The notes beneath the pieces are model-generated. The model was not told the DNA's origin, did not search any database, and was given only the letters and a program-made list of their open reading frames with translations. A DNA stretch of 64,000 bases, from positions 5,729,998 to 5,793,997 of the forward strand of contig NC_060906.1 in the NCBI RefSeq assembly GCF_014805685.1, given 5' to 3'. Below are positions 48,701 through 59,444 of this stretch, one piece after another. The position numbers and the translations under genes are program-made. Source of the stretch: Silurus meridionalis (Eukaryota > Chordata > Actinopteri > Siluriformes > Siluridae). The stretch's first letter is position 1; the number at the start of each line of letters is the position of its first letter.

Positions 48701-50345
48701 TCTCTGTACCCGATCTCTGTACCCGATCTCTGTACCCGATCTCTGTACCCGATCTCTGTACCCGATCTCTGTACCCGATCTCTGTACCCGATCTCTGTAC
48801 CCGATCTCTGTACCCGATCTCTGTACCCGATCTCTGTACCCGATCTCTGTACCCGATCTCTGTACCCGATCTCTGTACCCGATCTCTGTACCCGATCTCT
48901 GTACCCGATCTCTGTACCCGATCTCTGTACCCGATCTCTGTACCCGATCTCTGTACCCGATCTCTGTACCCGATCTCTGTACCCGATCTCTGTACCCGAT
49001 CTCTGTACCCGATCTCTGTACCCGATCTCTGTACCCGATCTCTGTACCCGATCTCTGTACCCGATCTCTGTACCCGATCTCTGTACCCGATCTCTGTACC
49101 CGATCTCTGTACCCGATCTCTGTACCCGATCTCTGTACCCGATCTCTGTACCCGATCTCTGTACCCGATCTCTGTACCCGATCTCTGTACCCGATCTCTG
49201 TACCCGATCTCTGTACCCGATCTCTGTACCCGATCTCTGTACCCGATCTCTGTACCCGATCTCTGTACCCGATCTCTGTACCCGATCTCTGTACCCGATC
49301 TCTGTACCCGATCTCTGTACCCGATCTCTGTACCCGATCTCTGTACCCGATCTCTGTACCCGATCTCTGTACCCGATCTCTGTACCCGATCTCTGTACCC
49401 GATCTCTGTACCCGATCTCTGTACCCGATCTCTGTACCCGATCTCTGTACCCGATCTTTACCATTTCAAGAGTTACTTTTGAACACATTTACAAAAATGT
49501 GTTATTAACATTAACATAAATTATCCTTATTTCATGTTAAGGGAGTTAATGAATAAACCTTATTTATTGTAAAGTGTTACCAAAAGTCCATGTAGACATT
49601 TGGAGAGTGTACAATAACTACACAAGCACAGCTTTTCCCTTCAGTCTGTGGAATACATCCTCTCTTTCTCTAGATGAGGCAGACCAGACTTCACTTCAGA
49701 TGACAGAAAACAATCTTATCTTCTGCTCTGAAAAGTCTGTCAGTCAGTGTGGTGTGTGGTATTATAGTTTACACAATACTGTAGTTAACTGTTTAAACAA
49801 CACAATAAACTCTCCCACTAGAGCACTAGTACTTTATAAATAATAATTAACTCAGTATTGTGCATTATTTTACACTACACTGCAGTTCTACAGACTTTGA
49901 CTTTACAATAAGAATTAGTTAATGTTAGTTAGTTACATTAACATGAATGAAAAATGAACAATGGAATATATTAATAAATCATGTAATAAATGTAGTTAGT
50001 TAATGAAAATATAGTTGTTCATGTTAATTTACAGTGTATTACTAATGTTAACATCCACACTTCTGATTTTAATAATGCATTAGTAAATACTGACTTAAAC
50101 ATTAACTGAGAATGAAAGATTCATGATAGCCAAAGTATTTAGCTCATGTTAACTAGTGAACCTTATTGTAAAGTGTTAGTTACTGTGAACTCTTAGTATC
50201 AGGAGATCAGATGCACATCTTCATAATGATGATGGTAGTGTCTCTTTAATGATCTCACAATCATTAATTTATTTACAGTCTGATGATATTCATGAGGAGT
50301 CAGATAAAGATTCCCCTGAATCAGAAGTCTTGAGCCTCTATGTCA
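45733..50345 (+). CDS. Possible first exons of an NLR-like gene, split by a satellite array
   Basis: Exon 1 candidate: after a TTTAG acceptor, GCGATGGAAGGAAAGTCAGC encodes MEGKSAQ and ends at CAG|GTATGT (about 45,743-45,763). Exon 2 candidate: after TTTACAG (50,277) the frame reads SDDIHEESDKDSPESEV. Fish NLRC3/NLRP-like proteins often start with a short acidic leader of this style (from memory). Exon 2 runs into an interspersed repeat at about 50,340 and no NACHT domain is in the window, so the gene is at best a broken 5' end. Confidence 0.35.
46164..49458. repeat. Satellite of the 13-bp unit GATCTCTGTACCC, ~253 copies
   Basis: A 3.3-kb array in which I saw no substitutions. Because 13 is not a multiple of 3, all frames on a strand read the same 13-residue repeat, and neither strand has a stop in the unit. 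This yields giant 1,100-residue ORFs on both strands (ISVPDLCTRSLYP; RDRVQRSGTEIGY), which I treat as artefacts. Confidence 0.97.
49470..50185. repeat. Fish non-autonomous DNA repeat ends
   Basis: CCTTATTTATTGTAAAGTGTTACC (about 49,558-49,581) and CCTTATTGTAAAGTGTTA (about 50,161-50,179), each with many TTAAC/GTTAA motifs before it, are ends of an abundant fish repeat. The ORF between has no recognised function. Confidence 0.5.
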
Positions 50346-50700
50346 GGATCTCCCAGGGACACTGCGCACACTTCCGGTTTCGCGGTGAGCACTTCCGGGT
50401 CGGCGGCCATCTTGATGATTCTTCTTGCCACCCTGCCTGTTCCTGATCTCTGTACCCGATCTCTGTACCCTGTTCTGCACTGCCTCTGCCCTGGTTTGAA
50501 CTCTGACCTGTTATTGGTTTGTGATTGTGCTCTGCCCTTCTTTGTTCTGTGTGCCAGTTTATGGATTTTTTGGACTGTTTTTTGGATTAGTTTTTTGTCT
50601 TCTCTGCATCGCCCTGTTTGCCTGTGTTTCCGAACCTGGACTGTTTTTGGACTTAATTGATGCACACAGATACACAGAATTGTGCTGCACAGACTACAGT
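50345..50700 (+). mobile_element. Retroelement-like repeat holding the ancestor of the 13-bp satellite
   Basis: Reads GCGGCCATCTTGATGATTC, then CTGCCTGTTCCTGATCTCTG, CTGCCCTGGTTTGAACTCTG and CTGCATCGCCCTGTTTGCC. The C/T-rich, CTG-repeating style resembles LTRs or UTRs of fish retroelements. GATCTCTGTACCC occurs here twice (about 50,445-50,470). Confidence 0.45.
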
Positions 50701-50814
50701 ATGTGTACAGCAGTTCTCTGAAAAGAGATTATCAAGACACAGCACATGCTGACAGGAAAGTCCCAGTGATGCACAATATGAATGCTGTCTCCTATACATT
50801 TGGCCAGCTATACA

Positions 50815-51110
50815 CACACACACACACAAACGTATATAGGGTTGCACGGGTAAATGGGGAGGGTTGCGTAAGGAAGGGCGTCCTTCCAAATCAAATATCT
50901 GGATCACAAAAGAGAAATTGATCGATCGAGGCCCTGGTTACCAACGACCCCCACAGGTATCGTTAGCCTACAGGGTACCGGTGGAAATTGGGCTACTGTT
51001 GGCCAAAGGAGGAGAAGAAGAGCAGGAAGACGTCTACAGAGACAGCAGGGAAAGGAGAAGTGGAGGAGAGTGGAGGTTCAGGTGGGAACTTTTACAGAAC
51101 TTGTACAGAT
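50815..51110 (+). mobile_element. RTE-type LINE 5' fragment
   Basis: GGGTTGCGTAAGGAAGGGCG, CGAGGCCCTGGTTACCAACG and GGGCTACTGTTGGCCAAAGG are the familiar leader of a fish RTE family, here joined to a purine-rich stretch. No RT domain. Confidence 0.45.
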
Positions 51111-52539
51111 TGTACCAGGATCAACTACTAAGCATTTAGTGTTGCTGCTTATGATGCTGGATGAATGGTGTTTTAAATTTAAGTCACAAATGTAGATTTA
51201 CAACTTGTTTCCTTATGTTTACTAAATAAATCAAAATTGAAGTTAAAGTTTCAGGAGCCTCTTTAACACTGTACCAGCGTTGTTAACGGAAACTTGTACG
51301 AGTCCCAAATGACTCGATGTTGAAGTGCACTTTGTAGGGTGATCAGGAAAGGCAGGGTTTTTGTAGTGCACTAGTGTATGAACTAAATATGTGTTATTTA
51401 TCTACATTTCTCTGTAAAAGGATTTTATTTTGTGTAGTGTCTCGTACACTATGTTTAGTGCACTACATAGTGTTGTGTAGGAGAATATTTGGGTTTATTT
51501 GAGGTAGAAATGAAAGAAAATGTGTAAATACTGCTGTGTTGAAGTGTGTGTGTGTGACTGATTTTCAGGTAAAGTCTGAACTGAGTTCTCTGAAGTGCAC
51601 TAATCCAGGCTCACTCTGGCCTCGTCTCAAATCACACTGATTCAAACACACTCCGGTCTTGTCTCAAATCACTCTGATCCAGTCTCGCGGCCACAGACAG
51701 ACACGTGGCACATATCGTCTCCACTGTAGCTACAACATGTCCATTGTCCACCTCTTCCTTAGATGTAACAGACTTAGAGATATGTTCAGTACACTGTGAA
51801 GTTGGACAGGGCATTTAGTGCAGATACTCACAGAGAAGCTGATTATCTGTGGAGAGACAATCTGCACAGTTAATGTTATAATAGGCCGAGCTGAACTAGC
51901 TACCTGCTTATGAGAAAAATAAACTGATAGTCAGGGGAACACTGAATCCAGAACAGCGCATTAGAACTCTTTTGAAGGCCGGACTGAAGATTGAGTTTGT
52001 GCATTGCAGGATGACACACAGAGTGCAGGAGTTCTGTAAGGTCTGGGGGCAAGAGGGGGTTCTGTGTACTGCACCTGCATCATCAAAATTAGCATTTTTT
52101 ACACAAGTGTAGATTTTCTGGACTGTGATTGGTCAGATCAGCACATTTTGGTGGGAAATCGTGAAAACGAGTGCAAATCTGAAAGAATAATAGCAGCTTC
52201 AGTCAACTGTACAATGTTTTTACAAAAAAGGAATAAAAACAGTAACTTCGGATCAGAAAGACTTGGAAAAGGAGGCAAAACAAATGTAGAAGAGATTCTT
52301 CAACACTGAAAAAGAACATAATGAAGATACATTTTGATAGAATCTGCTCAAGAGAAGGTTAATATCGTGAATATTCTCGACAAAACTCGTTACAACATAA
52401 TTCAACGCTGAACTACTTAAATAAACGTATCCTTCTCAGGTTGTGTCGTCAGGTGGATCGGAGCGGGTCTCCTGTTTGTTCTAGATCTGGTCTGGTGACA
52501 CCTTTCCTATTCTTGACGTTATTGGTGCTTGAAGGGCAG
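51111..52539. other. Unassigned; short coding-like scrap near 51.9-52.1 kb
   Basis: Most has no recognisable feature. Around 51,960-52,070 the plus strand reads LKAGLKIEFVHCRMTHRVQ and FCKVWGQEGVLC, which looks coding but I cannot place it. Confidence 0.35.
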
Positions 52540-52800
52540 GTGCGACTTAAGCACCTAAACGGCGCCCTTCTCCCACCTCACGAGGTCCAGCGACACCAGA
52601 GTTCCTATGTGAAGTGTTCTCACTTTCCCCGTCTCCCATCAACCCCTGTTCCGGGTCTGGCACTCGTTTGCTCTGGCTGGCGTGAATCCACGTGGCTCTC
52701 TCTGCGACATTCACAGCAGTCTGCGTTGTCAGGAGCACCTGGAAAGGTCTCAGACACCGTTTGGTGTTCCGGCTCTTTCTTCTGAAGTACTTCACCGCTT
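52540..52800 (-). mobile_element. Endogenous retrovirus pol fragment (end of integrase)
   Basis: The minus frame has the basic FRRKSR stretch, PFQVLLTTQTAV and WIHASQSKRVP, matching the C-terminal SH3-like end of gamma/epsilon-type retroviral integrases in fish. Only about 50 residues remain, followed by unrelated sequence. No env, gag or protease was recognised nearby. An inert remnant. Confidence 0.65.
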
Positions 52801-53398
52801 CACTTCACCCCGTCTCCCGATTTCAGGTTATGTAGAGGCGTCTGCTCCGGTCCAGGAAGCGTCTCCTTCACCTGTTTGTGGGCGACAGACAAAACAGAGG
52901 ACGGTCTGATTTCAGTGGATATTGAGGTTTGCACTTGTGGTAATCAGATTTTGGCGTGATATGAACCAGTGATCTTTAATTAAACCCACATCATGTTTCC
53001 TTTGTGCCCACAATTCCTAAGGAACTGTCTGTAACCGTGAGCCATCAATTAACATGTTGGTAAAAACACGGTGTAATGAACGACACATTTGGTAGAATAA
53101 TTCCTATCTAGCGGGATCATTTCCACGACCCCCTCGTAACTGGAACAATCCAGTTTAAGGAGATTGTGTAAGTGTTTGATCTTTAAAAACTGTTTGATCC
53201 TCATCATGTGAAAATGTTACAGTTTAATGAAGTACTATTGTGTAAACTGTTTGTTAACTTCGGGACCGTCGCACTGGATCTGTTCTGGTGGGACTCACGA
53301 GCATCAGGTGTACAAACAGTTCACTCGTGACCTACGTGACCTCTGTACCGGTCTATAACAGTAAAGTCTTAACACAGTAACATTTATCGAAATAATCA

Positions 53399-53458
<60 letters not shown>

Positions 53459-54260
53459 TCCCCCACTGGGATGTTTAAAAAGCACATACCAATCTTATAG
53501 TCAGGTCCACAAACTTTTGTCCATAGAGTGTATTTAACATTAGCATGTCAGGATACTGTACTGGGTGAACCCCCCTTCACATACTGTAGTCATGACAACA
53601 GGTTCTTTTACAACTATGTCATGTGATCATCAATGCAGCAGTTAAAACAAGTTGAAACTGATTCTCTCTATAGAGTCTGTAAACACAATGATCATCACTG
53701 CAATGCCGCTAGCGCCGTTAGCATCGCGTGCTAGCTGCTTTCTAACTGTACAACGAGCTGCCAAGAGCTTAAAAGACTAAAACAAACAAACCAAACTGAT
53801 CCATGAGCTCAGAGAGAAGCATTTAAATAGCAATAATAACTTACCTTTCGATCAACAGCAGCTTCCCACAGATCCACATGTCTTCTCATGTGCAGAATCT
53901 ACTTCCGGTCCAAACAGGAAATGAACGCGACGCTTCACTACATCTCTAATGAAGCATATGAATAAACGTATGAACGGGTTTATAAAAGAAAATAAAAATA
54001 CAAATCTGTAATTTACTGTCACGAGTTAATGTGTGATTATGTTTACATTAATAGCTAAAATGCTAGCGAGCTAACACTGTTTAAATCACGTTTCTCTATT
54101 AAACAGATTATTATTAAGTTATTTTGAAACTTTATTATAAGATATTAAAAAATATGTTTACTTCAGGATCACTATTTACATCACTATTTGATACATTACA
54201 GTAAATTATTCCTAAATTATTACTATTTACTCGCCGACGAGTAAATCTTGTTTTTGCGCT
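52801..54260. other. No gene recognised; (CA)n at 53,400-53,453
   Basis: Unassigned sequence with a perfect CA microsatellite of about 27 units. GAACTGTCTGTAACCG and similar phrases may be LTR-derived, but this is not supported further. Confidence 0.4.
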
Positions 54261-54261
54261 T

Positions 54262-55300
54262 TCCCACGTTTCTTCTTCTTCTTGTGGTGTTTTATGGCGG
54301 TTTGGCAGACCAACGGAAAGGTGCATTACCGCCACCTACTGATCTGGAGTGTGGAGCGAACACAGAATAAGAGGGGGGAAAAAACACAAGGGAAATTAAA
54401 TACCCATTTCCAACATTCTCCTGTATCTGGAAGAGATGTCTTCCTTTAGTCCCACTATTCCAGATTTCCTGCCATCTTTTACATACTTCAGATGAAATCA
54501 CTGCCTTGAATTTAGCTCAAATTAGCTCAATTTTACTCAAAGCTTCCTTAATGTCTATCTGAGAATGATTCAGCACTTTCTTTGCTAGCAGGTCCACCGT
54601 TTCATTTCCATCCACACCAACATGAGCAGGTACCCAAAGAAAATGTACCTCCACCCTCAGCTGCCTAGCTCTAAACAGACTCTGAAAGATTTCTAATATT
54701 AAGTCTTGCCTTGATTCAGATTTTCCACTTCTTAAACTAGAGAGAGCTGCCACTGAGTCACTACAAATCACCGTTCTTTCTGGTTGGACTTCTTCTATCC
54801 ACTGTAGGGCTAGTATGATAGCTAAAAGTTCAGAGGCAAAAACTGACACTTGATCTGAAAGTCTTTTTGCAATCTTTGTTTCAAGAGCAGGGATAAATAC
54901 TGCTGCTGCAGTCCTTTCAGATTCTGGATCCTTAGAACCGTCCATAAATACCTGTAGTGCATCGTAATACTCTTGTGTAATGTACTGCTGAACTTTTACT
55001 TCAATTGGCATATTTGTCCCCGGATTACTCAATATTTTCTTAACTTGTAAATCTATCCTTCCTTACTATTCAACCAAAGCTTGTTATTTCCCTGTACTCA
55101 TATTCCCAACATTCACTCAAAATCAGTCTAACTGGGTGATTTTCCAGATGAACCTTTACACCATACCAGTACCTTAATTTCTGAATATGTGTTCTAAAGT
55201 TTAATTTAGAATCCATCCACATTCCCAAAAACCTTACTACCTTTACTTGTTCCAACTTATGCCCGTACATTTCAATATTCAAGCTTGAGTATCCTTCTTC
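54262..55300 (-). mobile_element. RNase H-bearing LINE (I/Nimb-like), 3' part, copy 1
   Basis: Minus strand: end of RT (SLNIEMYGHKLEQVKVVRFL, KLNFRTHIQKLRYWYGV), then an RNase H domain with DGSKDP, ELLAIILALQW, SDSVAAL and VPAHVGVDGNETVD (catalytic D, E, D, D present). The 3' end is ACCAACGG, AAACCGCCATAAAACACC and GAAGAAG. An RNase H in a LINE points to the I group (Nimb-like). One frameshift separates the RT piece from RNase H. Confidence 0.85.
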
Positions 55301-56520
55301 TTCTTCTTCTTCTTCTTCTTGTGGTGTTTTATGGCGGTTTGGCAGACCAACGGAAAGGTGCATTACCGCCACCTACTGATCTGGAGTGTGGAGCGAACAC
55401 AGAATAAGGGGGAACCATTTCCATGATTTCCATCCACACCAACATGAGCAGGTACCCAAAGAAAATGTACCTCCACCCTCAGCTGCCTAGCTCTAAACAG
55501 ACTCTGAAAGATTTCTAATATTAAGTCTTGCCTTGATTCAGATTTTCCACTTCTTAAACTAGAGAGAGCTGCCACTGAGTCACTACAAATCACCGTTCTT
55601 TCTGGTTGGACTTCTTCTATCCACTGTAGGGCTAGTATGATTGCTAAAAGTTCAGAGGCAAAAACTGACACTTGATCTGAAAGTCTTTTTGCAATCTTTG
55701 TTTCAAGAGCAGGGATAAATACTGCTGCTGCAGTCCTTTCAGATTCTGGATCCTTAGAACCGTCCATAAATACCTGTAGTGCATCGTAATACTCTCGTGT
55801 AATGTACTGCTGAACTTTTACTTCAATTGGCATATTTGTCCCCGGATTACTCAATATTTTCTTAACTTGTAAATCTATCCTTCCTTACTATTCAACCAAA
55901 GCTTGTTATTTCCCTGTACTCATATTCCCAACATTCACTCAAAATCAGTCTAACTGGATGATTTTCCAGATGAACCTTTACACCATACCAGTACCTTAAT
56001 TTCTGAATATGTGTTCTAAAGTTTAATTTAGAATCCATCCACATTCCCAAAAACCTTACTACCTTTACTTGTTCCAACTTATGCCTGTACATTTCAATAT
56101 TCAAGCTTGGAGTATCCTTCTTCTTCGAAAAACACACCACAGAAAAACCGAAAGCCCCAATTATTCCCCAATTCTCCACCTCGTTTACTGCTTTGTGAAT
56201 TTTATTTTCTACAGATAGAACATTTCGCCCCCTTTTCCATAGTGCTCCATTGTCAGTGTATAATGACCTTCCTATTCCATTATCTACAGTATGATATAGG
56301 TCATTAATCATTAGATTAAAAGAATAGGGCTCTCACACTTCCCTGGGGAGTTCCATTCTCAATTGGAAGGATCTGAGATAACGCGGTCTCTACTCTTTCT
56401 TCAATCGTTCTTCCAAATAAGAAACTCTTAATCCAGTTATACATCCTTCCTTCAATTTTCAAGCTTTCCAGGTTCATCAGCAGCACTTCTTTCCACAGCA
56501 TATCATAGACTTTTCCTACG
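55301..56520 (-). mobile_element. RNase H-bearing LINE (I/Nimb-like), copy 2, with RT
   Basis: Same family and orientation. It extends further 5' to RT motifs GTPQGSV (about 56,345) and LMINDLYHTV; the catalytic FADD is replaced by YTDN. The RNase H end is lost through a deletion of about 200 bp, and the 3' tail follows directly. It joins copy 1 in a (GAA)n tract. Confidence 0.85.
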
Positions 56521-57698
56521 TCAAAAAAACATGCAGAGCTAATTCAGCGTTAATTTTCAATTTGTGTCAGTATGCACACGCGCGGAGCCGAACCTAAATC
56601 TTCTTATTTCTCTTTAATGTTGGGTTGCGAACTTACTAGGAGGATGATCTGAGCAGCGTTGGTGTAGGAGACCAGGAGAACCCATGCAAGGAATCCAAAA
56701 AGTGTTTTGTTGGTTGGCACTATTGATGACTATTGATGTGCAGGTTGGTATTTTATTTTATTGCTTTTATTTATTTGATGATTTTTTTTTAAAGAAGCTA
56801 ATTATTTCAAATTCTTTATTGTTTAAAAAGGTTAACATGTGTGTTTTTTTCAGTTAAAAAATATAAAAAATGGGAACTTTCTTTACTGGACCAATGGCAG
56901 TAAGTTTGTAGAATTTCAGATTTGAGTTCTGTGTAATTTTTTAAACATTATATTGTATTATATTTAATTAGATTTTTGGAGATTGTAGGAATTGTTACTG
57001 AATAAAATATAAACCACAAAAACCTAAATTATTAACTTTTTGTTTACTGGGACATGGGCAAATACCACATTTTAATTTATAATAATTTAGGGGGAAAAAC
57101 AAACATATAATGTTATTATTTGACATTAATAACTTCGCTTTAACCTTCATATGATTAACTGTCTTTAATTGTAATAAAAACACTGACCTAATGATTACAA
57201 GAATAATCTGTAAATATTAGATATCATTCTATGTAAAAATATAAATTACATTTGTATAGAATTACGCTAATTTCTTTTAAAAACATTTCTATAATATCAA
57301 AATACAATACATTTTTGATAACTTTAATGACAGAATCTTAAAATACAGAAAATATCTGTAAAACAACAGCCATTTTGTTGTCAATTGAAAAAAAGGGACA
57401 TTTCTATAAAAAAAAAAATAGACATTTGACAGTAAAAAAAACTTTTTATTTTAACAGTGCAGTGGCTTCCACTGTGTTATAACACCTCTAACAGTTTACT
57501 GTGGAATATTTAGTAGTGAAGAAAATTTCACGACTGAACTTATGGCACAGGTGGCATCCTGTCACGGTACCACGCTGGAATGTGTTGAAAAAAGCACCCC
57601 CTAAACATACATGTAACAGTTTCATTATTCTTTAGATGAATGCCAACGTAAATAAAAGAATCTCTCTGTATGATCACAACAAGCACACAAATGGCAGC
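56521..57698. other. No gene recognised
   Basis: AT-rich unassigned sequence, no repeat family identified. Confidence 0.35.
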
Positions 57699-57908
57699 TC
57701 ACTGTAGACAGTTCCAGTAACTCCTGAGAGGTTTTTTGGGATGGACTCTACTCAAATGAATGTGTAAAGCATTCCATGTCTTAAAGGAACACAGACAATT
57801 TGTGCGTAGGCGAGGGTAGCATTGCCTGTGACGGTGCTCTAATCTAATATGTTTTAGTAGCTCATATCTACTAGATACGACTACACTACCTGCCTTACAC
57901 TTCCACAT
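57699..57908 (-). pseudogene. C2H2-type zinc finger exon of a transposon-associated fish family
   Basis: ORF from ATG 57908: SSRYELLKHIRLEHRHRQCY, then CLCSFKTWNALHIHLSRVHP. The second finger keeps C-x-C..H-x4-H-like spacing; the first has lost its cysteine pair (MWKCKAGSV). This is the usual N-terminal exon of a repeated fish protein family that also has the domain at 58,853. No downstream exon is visible. Confidence 0.5.
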
Positions 57909-58852
57909 CCTGATCCTGAGGAATAATTCTTCCTCCTGGCCCCTTACTAAAATCTCATAGACATTAGTGTTTTAAAAAATAAAATAAAAAGAAACATTTC
58001 AATTATAAATCTAAATGTAGTAAATGATGCCAAAGCCTGTAATGACTGATGCAGATGGACTTCAGACAGGTGCAGGGTGAAGGCACACTTGCAGCTGGAC
58101 AGTTATTGCAGCAGACAATTATTATTAGTAATAATACATTATTATTATTATTTTTATTTTATTGTTACATTTATACAACCAATATAATTTTAATATGGAA
58201 GTGTACACACTGCTACCAGCTGTTAGACATGTCCTCTGATGGTACTGAACTTGATCTCATCTGGTGTTTATTCACAATGTACCAACTCACCTGCACTAAT
58301 GCACAGCCCAGTACTACACTGTAACATAACCACATAACTAGTATGTACTAACAAATTGACAAGGTATTTGGTGACTATTCTAATTATAGCTATTCTATTT
58401 CTGATTTATTTATTATATTTGTGTATATAGTTCAGCCTCTGTGTGTTGATTCTTTTACCATAAGTCTAATCTTTCCTTATGTTTACTTTTATCAATTCCT
58501 GTAACACTTTATTTCCCCCTTTCCTTATTTTTATCATGTAAATCATTATGGCTATCATACTCTGGCTTTACAGCTGGTGAACTTTTACATTCTGTGTATT
58601 ATCAACAAAAAAGAATAAGACATTGAGTTAAATGGCTGTGATTTTCCCGAAGCGTGAGAGTTTGAATGTGTTATGTTATTTTGACATGAGTAAATCTATT
58701 AAAAGCTAAGTAGTTGACCTTATAGAAAATCCTAAATTATTTATTCACGTTTATTTTAGTAAACATAAAATGATATTGTACGGAATCTGTTACATTTAAA
58801 TTTAACAAACAGCAGAATTCATTTTTTTGAGTGTACTGTTCCATCAGGTTGG
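57909..58852. other. No gene recognised
   Basis: AT-rich unassigned sequence. Confidence 0.35.
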
Positions 58853-59122
58853 TCAATGCCACTGATTTGTTTTTTTTTTTAGATCTTTGACGAGGGAGAC
58901 CATGACTAAATCTTGACCAAAATATTTGAAATCCTGTTCTTTACAAAGAAGAACAAGCTGCATATGATCAGTGTTTGACCTGTTTTGAGGCAAAATGTCT
59001 TCAAGAGTAAGATACACTGCAAGCATCTTGTGTTTTCTCTTGTCAGAGTCAAGTGGATTTACTACTTTAAATGCATCCTGATATAAAACGAAACCAAGTG
59101 ATAAGACCTCTGTCTTGAACAA
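58853..59122 (-). pseudogene. Fragment of a repeated fish zinc-finger/transposase-like protein
   Basis: Minus frame: SLGFVLYQDAFKVVNPLDSD, KRKHKMLAVYLTLEDILPQN and NTDHMQLVLLCKEQDFKYFG. This is a stretch I recognise from an abundant uncharacterised fish family. Only one exon's worth is present. Confidence 0.55.
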
Positions 59123-59444
59123 GATATTCTCCCTAATATTAGTGCCAGTACTTACATTACTATTGTAATATTAAACACATCCACTGCCACAAATCTGGTT
59201 TATTAGGAAAGATAAGACTCCACTGAACAACATACCATAAAGCATTTTGCTAAAACCAAACAATAGTGCTGTATTTAGATGTTTATTCTTTTGTTACACA
59301 GAACTTTGGCTGGTGTCTGTGTATATATTATGGAATAACTTTTGCATAAAAATAGCATCTTGCTGGTAAAAAACAAACATGGCTGGTAGAATATAGTGTT
59401 ACAAAACAAATGAGACCACCAACACACTAAATAAAAAACAATTA

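Noticed and set aside
46164..49458. CRISPR array
   Set aside because: Contiguous identical 13-bp units without spacers; the genome is a vertebrate.
46120..49488. 1,100-codon ORFs on both strands
   Set aside because: A 13-bp stop-free tandem unit makes every frame open. Both strands being open equally argues against coding.
52441..52909. Plus-strand ORFs at 52.4-52.9 kb
   Set aside because: Antisense to the retroviral integrase remnant.
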